Below, one piece after another: positions 41,301 through 52,200 of a stretch of 64,000 nucleotides of DNA. Origin of the DNA: Micractinium sp. NFX-FRZ (lineage: Eukaryota; Chlorophyta; Trebouxiophyceae; Chlorellales; Chlorellaceae); the NCBI GenBank assembly GCA_029339195.1, contig JAPTJF010000040.1, positions 169,652-233,651 on the forward strand, read 5' to 3'. Position 1 is the stretch's first letter; each line of letters begins with the position of its first letter. Below the pieces are notes generated by a model. It saw nothing but the letters and a program-made list of their open reading frames with translations. It ran no database searches and had not been told where the DNA came from. A program made the position numbers and the translations under genes.

Positions 41301-43360
41301 CCAGCCCACCCCCTGAACAAATGAGCCAACCATGCCACCCACCAGCCTACCATGGAGGGCGGCACAAAGTTCCAGCCCTTGAGCACGTTGGGCGCCAGGT
41401 CAGGATGGTCCACACGCACGCCGCTGTCCACGTGGCACACCTGCAGTTGGTTACCAGGAGGAAGGCGGCGGGACGGTGGGAAGGTGAGACGTGACGGCGG
41501 TAATGGTAACCGGCGGGCATGGCCTTCGGGCCCTACCCCCAGCCGGCTTCCTGAATCCACGCCTAAGGGCGTATTCTTTCTTTCTTTCGTGACGGCGGCA
41601 GCTGGGGGCATGACTTCTTGGTCCTTGTGTGGGCAGGTGCTGGCCCCTACTGCTCCTTACTCTTGCAGGCTTTGGCCCCAGGAGGGCAGCTGTTTTGAGG
41701 GCGCACCTGCTCCACTGCTGCCGGCCCGCCGTGCCCCCTTGCCTCCTCCTTCACAGTGTAACACCTCCTCCTTCACAGTGCAACAGTTGTCTTCCCCGTG
41801 CTCATGTCCCACACACACACACTTCCTCCAGCCAGCTGCCCAGTACTGTAGCCCCGCCCCCTCTGCCCTGTCACCACTTGCCTTGACCGTGCTGCTCCCA
41901 GTGCTCATGTCCCAGGCCCGCTCGCTGCTGATCACGGGGTGGTGCCACTGCATCGCATAGTTGGCGTCGTCCGGCTTCCAAGACACATTCACCTTGTAGT
42001 CCGGCTCGACCAGCGCCACGGCTGCAGAGAGAGAGGAAAGGAGACGCACAAAGTTGAGGTGGCGTTAGGTGGGGCGGGGTGGGGGGAGAAGGTGGAGGGC
42101 TTTGTGCAGCCATTCAGATGCGGCAGGGTACGCCATCAACAGGACGGGGCAGGGGGCGGAGCTGCTGTTCTTGTGTGGGGCAAGAGGTAACCGCCCCCGA
42201 TTCATGGACTGTCTGTACCCCCGGTGCGTGTAGTACCGCAGAGTGTGTGAACCCTTATGCAAATGCATGCGGCCTCCCAAGAGGCAACGCACCTGGGTGG
42301 TGCTGCAGCTGCTCAATCTTGGTCTCCACATCCGAGCCGTCGGTGATCGTGTACACAATGGCGCCCTGCAGGAGGGAGAGAGGAAGCAGAGACAGGTGGA
42401 TACATGTGCTGGATGTCGAGGATTAGGGTTCGGGGACATCGGCTGGTGATGCACAGTGGTGCCTGGCAAGTGAGTGAGGCTGCGCCGCTCGCCAGTGGAG
42501 TGTTGAGTGGCTGACCCAAGCAGTAGCAGCGCAGCAGACGGCTTCCCTCAAGCCCCTACGTGTCGCCCATACGCACAGGCCTGCAGGCTGGGCTGATTTC
42601 CTGCAAACTGCTGAGCCCCCTGCAAAGCAGTGTGCCGCTCTCATATGATGTGGTGCCCACCTGCAGGCCGGCAGGCTTCTGAAACTCCAGCCCCTCTTGC
42701 TCCGCCGCCATTGCCGACACAACGTTGGTGTGGAACGACACAATCACGCGGTCGGTGGCGTACTCCTGCGGTTGGAAAGAGAGTTCGAACAAAGGGATGG
42801 GTTGTGAGGGCGAGCGTGGGTAAGCAAGCGGGCAGGTGCACGGGGAGGTGGGGAGGCGAGAAGGCAGGGTGTCATCGCTGGGGCCAAGGGTGGGAGGGGT
42901 AGCGCGCTGGGTGGGTGCAGCGGCAAAGCAGCACAAACGCAAGCAGACCGTTGCCCCGCGTGGGCAAGCGAGCACACTGATGCGGATGCAGCATTGCATC
43001 ACGGCACGGACAGCACGCAGCAGCAGTGACGGCCAGGCAGGGAAGCGAGCATGTGGTGCCGCCGCACTGGCAGCGTGCAGTGCATGTTGGGCCTGGGACG
43101 GACGAAGCAGCGAGAGACGCAGGTGAAGGTGACATGACGGGGGTGGATGTCAGGTGCACACCCGACAGCTGGGCCTCACTCACCGCTTTGGGTGCTGGCG
43201 CCGGGGCCGCCGCCGCCGCCGCTGCCTCATTCAGGCCACGCCGCTTGCCAAGGCTGATCGGCTGGGTGCTGCCCGCGTGCACTCCCGTAGCTAGCAAGAG
43301 AGCTGCGAGTGCCAGCAGGGCGGCCCACCGTAGTGGGGCCCGCATCACTAGTGTTGCCAT
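38338..43360 (-). CDS. Secreted subtilisin-like protease, multidomain
   Basis: Serine endopeptidase of family S8 (subtilase). Eleven exons join into 695 residues: 43184-43360, 42661-42765, 42293-42365, 41882-42021, 41351-41440, 41015-41128, 40658-40817, 40306-40492, 39827-39967, 39058-39491, 38338-38804. Residues 1-29 form a signal peptide (LRWAALLALAALLLATGVHA), so it is secreted or periplasmic. About 60-130 looks like an inhibitory propeptide (VIVSFHTN, VEPDYKV). The triad is Asp170 (HVDSGV), His217 (GHGTHTAG) and Ser377 (GTSMACP), with oxyanion Asn309 (ASGNSG). A proline-rich linker (about 460-483) resembles algal cell-wall hydroxyproline proteins. It leads to a C-terminal region (about 490-670) with NAWWAVKLP, as in discoidin/F5-8C-like carbohydrate-binding folds. 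The last residues are basic. Intron 4 begins with GC. The acceptor of exon 6 could also lie six bases further in. A role in wall remodelling or hatching is inference. Confidence 0.9.
40586..40618. repeat. (CCCA)n repeat
   Basis: About eight cacc units in an intron of the subtilase. Confidence 0.95.
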
Positions 43361-44289
43361 CGGGGCTGGCTGTTCGTGCACGTGCCAACTGCAGCCGTGG
43401 CTGTTAGCGTCGCTGCCGGCGCTGCGGGTGACGCCGCGCTGCCGCTCCCACTGCCGCCCCGGAAATGCCTCCGTGCCGCTCCAATCTGCTGCATCGCAGG
43501 GAGAATCCAGACAATCTGGTGGTGGATGCCAGGCCACGAGGCATCATGCAAGCTATGGTTTGCAGCCATGTCTCGTCGCCCCACTTTGCCGCCGCCGCAG
43601 GCATGCAATGTCCCACATGCAGCGTCAACCCTGACAGGCCTCCGCAGGGTCTAGGTACCGCCCTGCATGCTTCCTTGCGACACCCAAAAACGCAACATCA
43701 GGCGGCCTGGCAAGTGCCAAGAGACAGAGAGAGAAACCGCGTCTAGGGGCCATCGCAATCTAAGGATCCACTACTCCCGGCCGTGCGCAAGGAACCTCAC
43801 ATCGCGCAAAAGCTTTTCAGGACGCCGGTATCACCTCTTGAAAGGGGGGTGGGAGGCCGGGACCCTCGCATCGCCATCGCCAGTCCGACAGGCCCAGCGC
43901 TGACCGGCCCACCACGGCGTTTAAAACACGCTCACATACCACTCGGTAGCAATGCTCACCTGATGGGGCTGCCGACTAGAGGCGTTTTGAGTTTGGCCCA
44001 AAGGGATGTGGGCGCAAAGATTGGCGGGCTCCGCACTGTCTCGCAGCTCCTTGCGGTGCAGACTCAGTTAAAACGCTTGGCTGTGGGTTGAGGCGCGGCT
44101 CGGAGCGTGGCTTATGGCATAGAGAGCAAGAGGCGCCCAGCGCCCCGTCCTGCGCGCCACGCTGTCGGTTCATGGCGTTGCGTCTGTTGCGGTGTAAGCC
44201 CCCGCAAGCCTGGTGCCGCATTCCTCGTCGCTATTCTAAAGTGTCAAGCTGCAAGAACTGCACCCCCAGGCTACTCCGGAGTTGCAGTC
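43361..44289. promoter_or_regulatory. Shared promoter region of subtilase and SLX9-like gene
   Basis: A 929-bp interval between divergent start codons. No clear TATA or CCAAT arrangement was identified by eye, and no gene is seen. Confidence 0.45.
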
Positions 44290-45073
44290 ATGGTGAAGCG
44301 GGCAAAACTTGCGGCAAAGAAGGCTAGGAAGCTGCTGGAGGTACGCCGCGCGAAACCAGGGTATCGATGAAAACTTGAGACTTACATGCGTGCACCGCAT
44401 GCACCATGCGAGCAAGGTGGCGGCGGCGGCGGCGGCGGCGGCAGCTGCCGTTCTGCGCTGCCACGCTACCTGCCGCACACGGCAGCAGCACATGAGCCAG
44501 CTAGCCAGGCGGTTTATTCTCTCTTGCCGAACAGCATTGGCCTGTTTGTGCTGCCCTGATGCACGCCGCCCCATGCTGCAGGGCGAAAAGGCGGCGCCAG
44601 CAGCGGCAGCAGCAGAGGAGCGCAGCGGCCCGGCGCCACCGCAGCACATCCAGCGCAAGCTCACGCGTAAAGTGAAGTTCCTAGAACGTGCGGAGTAGCT
44701 GCTGCCATCCAGATCCTTGCATCTCGTGCTGACGCGTTGCCTGCTGTCTGGGTGGCATGCGCCTGCTAGGGCGTCCCGCCTGCTTGACTTGTGCCTGCTG
44801 GGTGCCTGCCCTGCCTGCTGCCTGGGCCGCCTGCCGCCCTGCCCCCAGTCGAGAGCGTCCTCCATCCTGCCCACATGCATGTGTTTCCTGCCGCTGCATT
44901 GCCTAACTGCAGGGGTGGCGGCCACCAAGCTCACAGCCAGCAAGGGCGGGGTAGCCAAGGTGCGTCGTTTGCTGCCCCTGCTGGCCGCTTGTGTTCCCAA
45001 CGCTCAGGCCGCCCATGTTCTGGGCACCACGCTGCATCAAACCTCAGCAATGGCGGCCCTTAATGCTGTCCTC

Positions 45074-45111
<38 letters not shown>

Positions 45112-45640
45112 ATGCTGCTGCTATGCTGCTGCATCCCCCTCCCCACACTCAATGCAGGCCCCGGCTGTCAAACTGCCTCAGCCGCTCCTCCCTCCCCACT
45201 CACTCTTCTGTGCCCCCACCCCCTGCCTCCGTCCGCACCCCGCCTCCCACTCCCCTCTGCAGAAGAAGAAGAAGCGGCAGCCCTCACTGGCCCTCACTGA
45301 CCTTGCCAGCCTCACTGCCTCTCTAAATGAGGCGGCAGGGGTGATGGAGGCGGCAGGCGGCGCGGGGCAGCGGCGGCAGTTTGGTGCCAGCGTGGGCACG
45401 CAGCGCGGGCGGGAGCGGGTGGCGGAGGTGGAGACGGAGCGGCTGCAGCAGGTGCTGGCGCACCCACAGTTTGTGGCAAACCCGCTGGCGGCGATCACCA
45501 GCCACCTGGCGGCCACGCTGCCTGCTGCGCCGGCCAAGGCGCCTGCCGGGCCCACCAAGGATGCGGCCACACTGCGGCGGGAAAAGAAAAAGCGGCGGAA
45601 GGCGCGGGCGGCGGCAGCAGCAGAGATGGGTGACGATTGA
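44290..45640 (+). CDS. SLX9-like ribosome biogenesis protein
   Basis: Four exons join in frame into 193 residues: 44290-44340, 44582-44687, 44913-44959, 45263-45640. The protein is very basic at both ends. It has the order expected for the SLX9/FAM207A family: an N-terminal HIQRKLTRKVKFLE segment (about 39-52), the VAATK core, a poly-lysine stretch, an LTDLASLTASLNEA helix, and FVANPLAAITSHL near 145, followed by a lysine/arginine tail. In yeast this family takes part in nuclear export and processing of pre-40S ribosomes. The length fits the family (yeast about 210). The assignment rests on pattern rather than alignment. A TGTAA poly(A) signal follows at 45793. Confidence 0.68.
45075..45111. 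repeat. (CTG)n repeat
   Basis: About twelve CTG units in the last intron of the SLX9-like gene. The number is likely to vary between strains. Confidence 0.95.
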
Positions 45641-45792
45641 GGGCAGGGAGGCGCTTGCCTGCTTGCAGTAGGGGCCTGCTTTGCAGCCTCGACTGTGCTT
45701 GCTTGCCCTGGGCTTGCCCCCCAGCTGCTTTCGGTTCCTCATCACCCCACATGTGATCTGACTGCCCCCTGTACCTCTGCCTACGCCCCCCC

Positions 45793-45797
45793 TGTAA
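45793..45797 (+). terminator. TGTAA poly(A) signal, SLX9-like gene
   Basis: TGTAA 153 bp past the stop, at the usual chlorophyte distance. Confidence 0.6.
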
Positions 45798-45870
45798 ATC
45801 TACTGCCCAGCATCGAGTGATTCACATTCTGTGACTGTCCCTGAACCCGCCTCTCTGGGGGTCACCGGTT

Positions 45871-46096
45871 CAAGGCGCCTTGTGTGGATTAAGACCTGCA
45901 TCGTACTCCGTACGTCTCCCTAAGTGCTCATTGTGCGCTGCCTGTTGGGTTGCAGATTTGCTTGCAACGAAGAGATGCATAGCCAGACCAGCAGCGCAGC
46001 ACCAAGCCGGTTGCACAAGAGGCAGGTCGGCACACCAAGGCTCGCCGCCCTCAGGGCGCCTTCGTGTGGATGAGGCCCGCCCCATACTCCTTGTGC
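45871..46096 (-). repeat. Two decayed copies of the ARP4 C-terminal coding end
   Basis: The last about 46 coding bases of ARP4 (46244-46289) recur at 46051-46096 with few changes, and at about 45871-45910 with more. Spacings are about 193 and 180 bp. The copies lie beyond the ARP4 stop, so they are in its 3' UTR or flank. Confidence 0.88.
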
Positions 46097-46243
46097 ATCT
46101 GCCTACTACCTTGTGGGCCGACTTGTTGTTGCAAACTGCGCTCCAATCATCAGGACAGCACAGCCAGCGCAAGACAACACGTGCTCTGACGCCCGCTTTC
46201 CGGCTGCCTCCCTCTCTTGCACACGAGCAAAGGCCCGCTGACC

Positions 46244-49200
46244 TCAGGGCGCCTTCTTGTGGATGAGCCCCGCCCCATACTCCTTGTACTCCGCCTTGGA
46301 CTGCCACATCTGCTGGAAGGTGCCCAGGCTGGCCAGGATGGAGCCGCCAATCCACACGCTGTAACGACGCTCCACCGCGTTGGCGGGGCACACCACCTGC
46401 GCAGCGTGTGTGAGTGGGTGGGGGGCAGAGCAGGGTGGGGGCAGGTGAGTGGCAGGTGTGTTGACAGGGGAGGCGCACTCCACCGTGGCGGGGCACACCA
46501 CCTGCGCATCGTGTGTGTGGTGGGGGGGAGGAAGGGGCAGGTGAGTGAGGTGGTGTGCTTGTGAGGGGAGCAGGGTGGAGGCAGGAGAGTAGAGGTGTCA
46601 CACTATGTTCTCACTCTGATCTTGGCCATGCGGGGCGACCTGATCTTGCGCCAGCGGGGGCCCCTTAGCGTGGCACCTCACCTCCCGCACTGCCCTCCAC
46701 CCTCACACCCTTTCCACGACATTGCCTTCTGACCTGGACCTTAGTTAAGCACCTGGGGCGCCAGGTCAGCCCACCTCCCGCTCCACCCGCAGCCCCTTAG
46801 CGTGGCCCCTCGCCTCCCCCACTGCCGTCCACCCACACACCCTCCCCTCCACTTTGACCAGGCACCCACCTTGACCTTGGCCATCTGCGGCGCCAGGTCG
46901 CCCACCTCCTGCTCCCACCGCGTTGCCCTTTCCGTGCCACGTCACACACCCCAAATGCCACCTGAATACTGAACTGTGCCCCTCACCTCTGACCTTGGCC
47001 ATGTGGGGGCGCCCAGTCAACAACCTCCTTGTCCAGCAGCGTCCAATTAGTGTGGCACCTCAACTTCCCCCACTGCCCTCCACTCCCACACCCTTGCCTC
47101 AACGGTGCCTTCTCACCTTGACCTTGGCCATCTGCGGCGCCAGGTCAGCCACCTCCTTCTCCAGGCGGTCCCTCAGCGTGGCAAACCCGGCGGTGCCACC
47201 CGTGAGCACCACACCCGCGTACAGATCCTTGCGGATGTCCACGTCGCACCTGCAGGCAGAGGTTATCACACAGAGGATCACACACAGAGGATCACACACA
47301 GAGGATATCACACAGAGGCTATCACATAGAGGTCGCTTGATCAACGTGCCATTGACAGTGTGGCACACAAACATCGGCATAAGAGGCCCCGCCCGCAGGC
47401 CGCCCCGCCCCTCCCCACCCGCGCCCTCTCCCGCTGGCTCCCACTTGTTGATGCACACACTCATCACGTGCAGGCTCTCTCCTCCCCTCCCCCCCCCCTC
47501 CCTTCCCAGCCAGAAGCATGCAAACACTCAGCTACCCTCCTCACTGGTTGATGCTCTCACTTATCCAATGCACTTCTCTCTCCCGCTCCGCTGCGCTACA
47601 TATACAAGCAGATGCACTGATCTACCCCCCCACCCCCCCGCCTCCTCACTTGTTGATGCACTCGTTGGCCAGGTGGTGCAGCCCCTGCAGGCTCTCCAGG
47701 CTGGCGCCCCCGCCCGCCTTGAGCTGCCCGGCAGCTGCCGGGTAGCCGGCCAGCAGGGGCGGGTTGAAGAGCACCTCGGGGATGGCAAAGCGGTCCGTGC
47801 CCACAGCAATCTCCTGCAAGGTCACACACACACACGCACACAAGCGCACACACACATGTGGGGCCAGGACAGTCAAGGGCGCGTCCGCTCTCTTCCGAAT
47901 CAGTCACTGTGCCTCGTGCACTTGCAAGCGTGCGCAACCAGGACACACACGGGTGTGTGTGCTCTCTTCCGGAGCACGAACCACGGCGTTGCTCGCCCAG
48001 CCCCTACCATCCCAGCCCTTGATAAACCTGTTGTTGCTGCAGCCCACCTGCCCACCCCATCCCTCTCGCTACCTGCTACCGCAGCCCATCAGTGCACCCC
48101 AACCCCTGTGCCTGCCAGCCTGTTGTTTTTGCTGCAGCCGCCCACCTGCCCACCCCAACCCTCCTGCCACCTGCAACGGCAAGTTGCAGTCCAACTGTTC
48201 ACCCCCTTCCCTGTGCCTGCCAACCTTTTCTCGCCACCAACACATTCCCCACCTCACCTGTCCGTCGGGCAGCTCGTACACCACGGTGGGTATGTTGGCG
48301 TTTTCCTCCGGGTCAAACACGTTGTCGCTCACGCGGCAGATGCTGTCCTTCATGTCGCCCGCAATCGCCTCCACGCACCACTGCCGGTAGCTGGTCGTGG
48401 TGCCGGGCGCGTCGACGGGCACCACCTAGGGGGGCGGAAGGGGGGAGGGGAGCGAAACAAAGGAGGGTAAGGCGAAGAGGTGGCGGTAGCTGGCTGGGTG
48501 AGGGGGCATCGACAGGCGCCTCCATCGGGGGTCGGAGAAGAGGACAGTGAGAAGGAAGGCCAGTAAGCTGGAGAGCTGGCGGTAGCTGGCTGCAGTGCTG
48601 GGGACGGGGTGGGACAGGAGCAGGGCGGGCCAGTAGGGTTGTATGGCAGGCAGGGGGGCACACCTGAGAGCGAGTGTATGCTGACATGCAAGGAGCCAGG
48701 CGCAGCGCGGCCATGCCTCCTTCCTTGCCCCACTGCCCCTCTTTCAACCGCCCCTCGTGTCTCACCTCCAGCTTCCCGCCATGCCCCTCTTTCCGTGTGA
48801 ACTCGTAGCGCGGCCGTATCTGCGCCCCCTTGGCGTCCATGGCGGCAACCATGCACTGGGACAGCAGCCGCCCCGCCAGCGGAGTGGAGACCACCGACTT
48901 CTGCAGCACAAATCCGTCGTGCACAGCAGCCACTGCAGCGCGGGGGCGGGGTGGGAGGGGGTTGGAGGGGAACATGGGGTTGCTTTGGCGTGGGGGAGAG
49001 GGCGGCACGCGATGGCAGGCGGCAGGGCAGGGAGAGCGAGGGTTAGCAGGAGGATGGGAGGTGGGGCAAAGGAGCGTCAACGGCGCAGCTGTGCGTGTCT
49101 GGCAGCGGCACGCAAGTGGCCACCAGAGCTGAGGCGCCGGCCATCCCTCTGTGCACTCAAAAGGTGGGCCTGCAGACGAGCACTGGCCATGCAGTTTCCC

Positions 49201-52200
49201 TTGAGTGGGTTGCCCTGTGCGTGTTGAGACCGCCGGGCGGTGTGCCGCATGCCAGGCTTGCATGCATGCAGCCTTTTGCTTTGTCGTCTCCTATATGTGT
49301 CCGGCATACGTGCATGCATGCAGCCTTGTCCTTCTTAAAATGCATGCATATTCCTCCTTTCCTAAGCCACGCCTCGCGCGCTGCAGGCGGGGCCCCTCTT
49401 GGGCGCCGGCGGCGCCGGCATTCTCACCACTCTCCCCTCCGCTCCCCCCTCCCGACTTCCTCGTGAATTTGACTGGGTAGTGATCAGCTCTTCACAATGG
49501 CTGTGAACCCCAAGGCCTACCCTCTGGCGGATGCGCAGGTGGGCATCATCTCGGGCCTGCCGGCGGCCGGCTCGCACGCTCCCGCGGGCCCTCCTGACCC
49601 TCCCCTCGCCCTCCCTGCTGCAGCTCACCAACACTATCATGGACATCGTCCAGCAGGCGACCAACTACAAGCAGCTGAAGAAGGGCGCCAACGAGGGTGC
49701 GCCGGAGGCTGCATGCATACCGCCGCAGCAGCCCGCCCTGCTATCAGAGAGCCTGTGGTGCCCCTGGACAGCCGACCGACACGCTTGCATGCCTCCCGCT
49801 TGCCCCGCTGCAGCCACCAAGACCCTCAACCGCGGTATCAGCGAGGTGGTGGTCATGGCGGCCGACACGGAGCCCATTGAGATTCTGCTGCACCTGCCCC
49901 TGCTGGCGGAGGACAAGGTGTGCCCCGCCGCCGCCGCCGCCGGAAGCGGCGGCAGGCGCCTGCCGCCGCCGCCGTCGGTGCATGCGGGGGACGGCGGCAG
50001 GAGCAGGGTTTGCTGCTCGAGAGCGTCGACCACAAACCGAACCCTGTAGCGACCAGCAGCGGAGGTCACCCCAGGGGCAGCTTGTAGCCCGGGGCTCACG
50101 ACGCACTTTGACCGGCGGGGATATTTGACTCGCAACGAAAAAATCACCGCTTCACTAACACTTGCGTCACCCGTCGCTCTCCCTCCCTCCCCCTCCCCCA
50201 CCGCAGAACGTGCCCTACGTGTTTGTCCCGTCCAAGGCGGCTCTGGGCCGCGCCTGCGGCGTCACCCGCCCCGTGATTGCGTGCTCCATCACCACCAACG
50301 AGGGCAGCCAGCTGAAGAACCAGATCCAGCAGCTGAAGCTGGCCATCGAGAAGCTGCTCATCTAAGCGCGCTTAGGCTCCTGGCTGCTACGCTTTACGAG
50401 CGTTTGCTTGCAGAGCTTAGCAGCTTAGGCTGGAACTGAGGCACTTGGATGAAAGAGCAGCTTCTGGCGATGGGGCCGCTTGCCTGCCCCCCCAAGCGGC
50501 GGCCTCTGGTGCGCAGCTGGCTGGGCGCACTGCCTGGGCACACTTCTGACGCTACTACTGTTTTTCCCGCCCGCCCCCCTTGCGGCGTGTTGACTTTTGA
50601 GAGCAGAGAGTGCTTGCCCGGAGTGGTAGCTTGTGCCACCTGGCGTAGAAAAAAAAAAAACACGTAGAAAAAAAAACTACACGTAGAAAATTGCTGTAAC
50701 GATAATGGCAGCCAGAGCCAGAGCAGGTGCAGCAGAGATGGGGTGCAGTAGGAACGTTGAGGCAGGTGCGGCAGCAGAGAGTTGCTGCTGAAGGCAGAAC
50801 CACAGCATGTGGGCTGTGCACGAGGGGTGCCCACTCCCCTACAGTGCCCCAAACCCCGCCAGCCCCACTCACCCTCTGTGCGTCGGTGCCCCACGTTCAT
50901 CCACCCACCCACCCACCCAGTATGCAAGCGTGCATCCCGCAGCCTGCTCCCCCACTCACACACGGTGCGCTCGTGCCCCGCGTCCACCACCAGGCTCGTC
51001 TGCCGCCCGCTGGCAAAGGAGCTCAGCACGGCGTTCTTGGCCATGAAGACGGCTGCAGGTGGTGGGGTGGGGCAGACACACGGAGATGAGAGCAAGGAGA
51101 AATGAAACGAGAGACAGCTTGCAACGGTTGACACAAGTGACAGGTTGGCAAGGAGCTCAGCACAGCGGTTCTGGCCAGCACACTTGGCTGCAGCCAGGGG
51201 AGGGCCAAGACAAGAGGACAACGCACGCCGACTGCAGCATGCTGCCCTGACCAATGCCGGGGGTCACACTGACTGCAGCACCAGTGCAAACTTCGCCCGC
51301 ACTTCCTGCACCGCCCTGCTCAAATGCCGGCGCGCCCCTGCCCCCACTGGTGCCACGTCCCCCAAAAAACCCACACTGTGTCAGCACCCCTGCTGGCCTC
51401 TGCGCAGCGTTTCTCTCAGACAGCAGCAAGAAAATAGAGACCCCACTTGAAGCAGGCGCCAGGAGGAGGCAGTGCAGTGCTGACCTGGCGCATCGTACTT
51501 CTCAAACAGCAGCTCCACAGCCTTCTCCCGCGCCTCCTTGCTGTTGAACGACGGCTCTGCCAGCATCACCGGGTGGCTCCCCGTGTCCAGCCGCATCTGC
51601 TGCCTGCGGAAGACACAACAAGCAAGAAGAAGTGGTTTGCTCGTTTACAAGCTGTGTGGAGAGACGGCTTTGCCAGCGCGACTGGATGGCTGGCGGCATC
51701 TGCTGCCTGTGGAGGGCGGGTCAGACGGGGCTGGAAAGGTGGCCGCAGCGGGTGGTGGGGCGAAAGAGGGGGTGAGAAGGTGGGTGGGAGTGGAAATGCA
51801 GGCTCAACAGACATCCAGAGAGGCGGCTGCGGGCCACAACAGGCGGCCCAGGTTAGGTGCTATCACCCAGCCGGGCCACCAGAGCGGACCACAGAGATGC
51901 CAGACAGGTGTGCAGGCAGGTGCAAGGGAGGCCCCCCTGAGAGGCGGCTGCGGGCTCACTTGAGTGCGTGCTCCAGCAGCCCCTCTGCCGCCTCCCAATC
52001 GCTGATGATGCCGTCCTGGAAGGGGGACACAATCTGCGGGGCGGGAGTGCAAGAAGGACACAGAAGGCAGCGGCAAGGAATCAGTGCTGATCTCCTCTGG
52101 GACGGCACAGTCTGCAGGCAAGCACAGCAAAGGCACACAGGCAAGAAGGCCGGCATCGGGTGGCAGAGCCATGCAGCAGGCAGGCAGCTGCACCCCGCCG

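Larger units (their letters stand above)
45641..46243. other. Convergent 3' interval with ARP4 exon copies
   Basis: It lies between the stops of the SLX9-like gene (+) and ARP4 (-). It holds the SLX9 poly(A) signal and two decayed copies of the ARP4 last coding segment. No independent gene is seen. Confidence 0.6.

Noticed and set aside
45075..45111. Poly-leucine coding stretch from the CTG run
   Set aside because: It lies inside an intron of the SLX9-like gene, since exons 3 and 4 join in frame across it.
45860..45885. tRNA-like B-box sequence (ggttcaaggc)
   Set aside because: No matching A box or cloverleaf is present, and the stretch is explained as a decayed copy of the ARP4 last exon.
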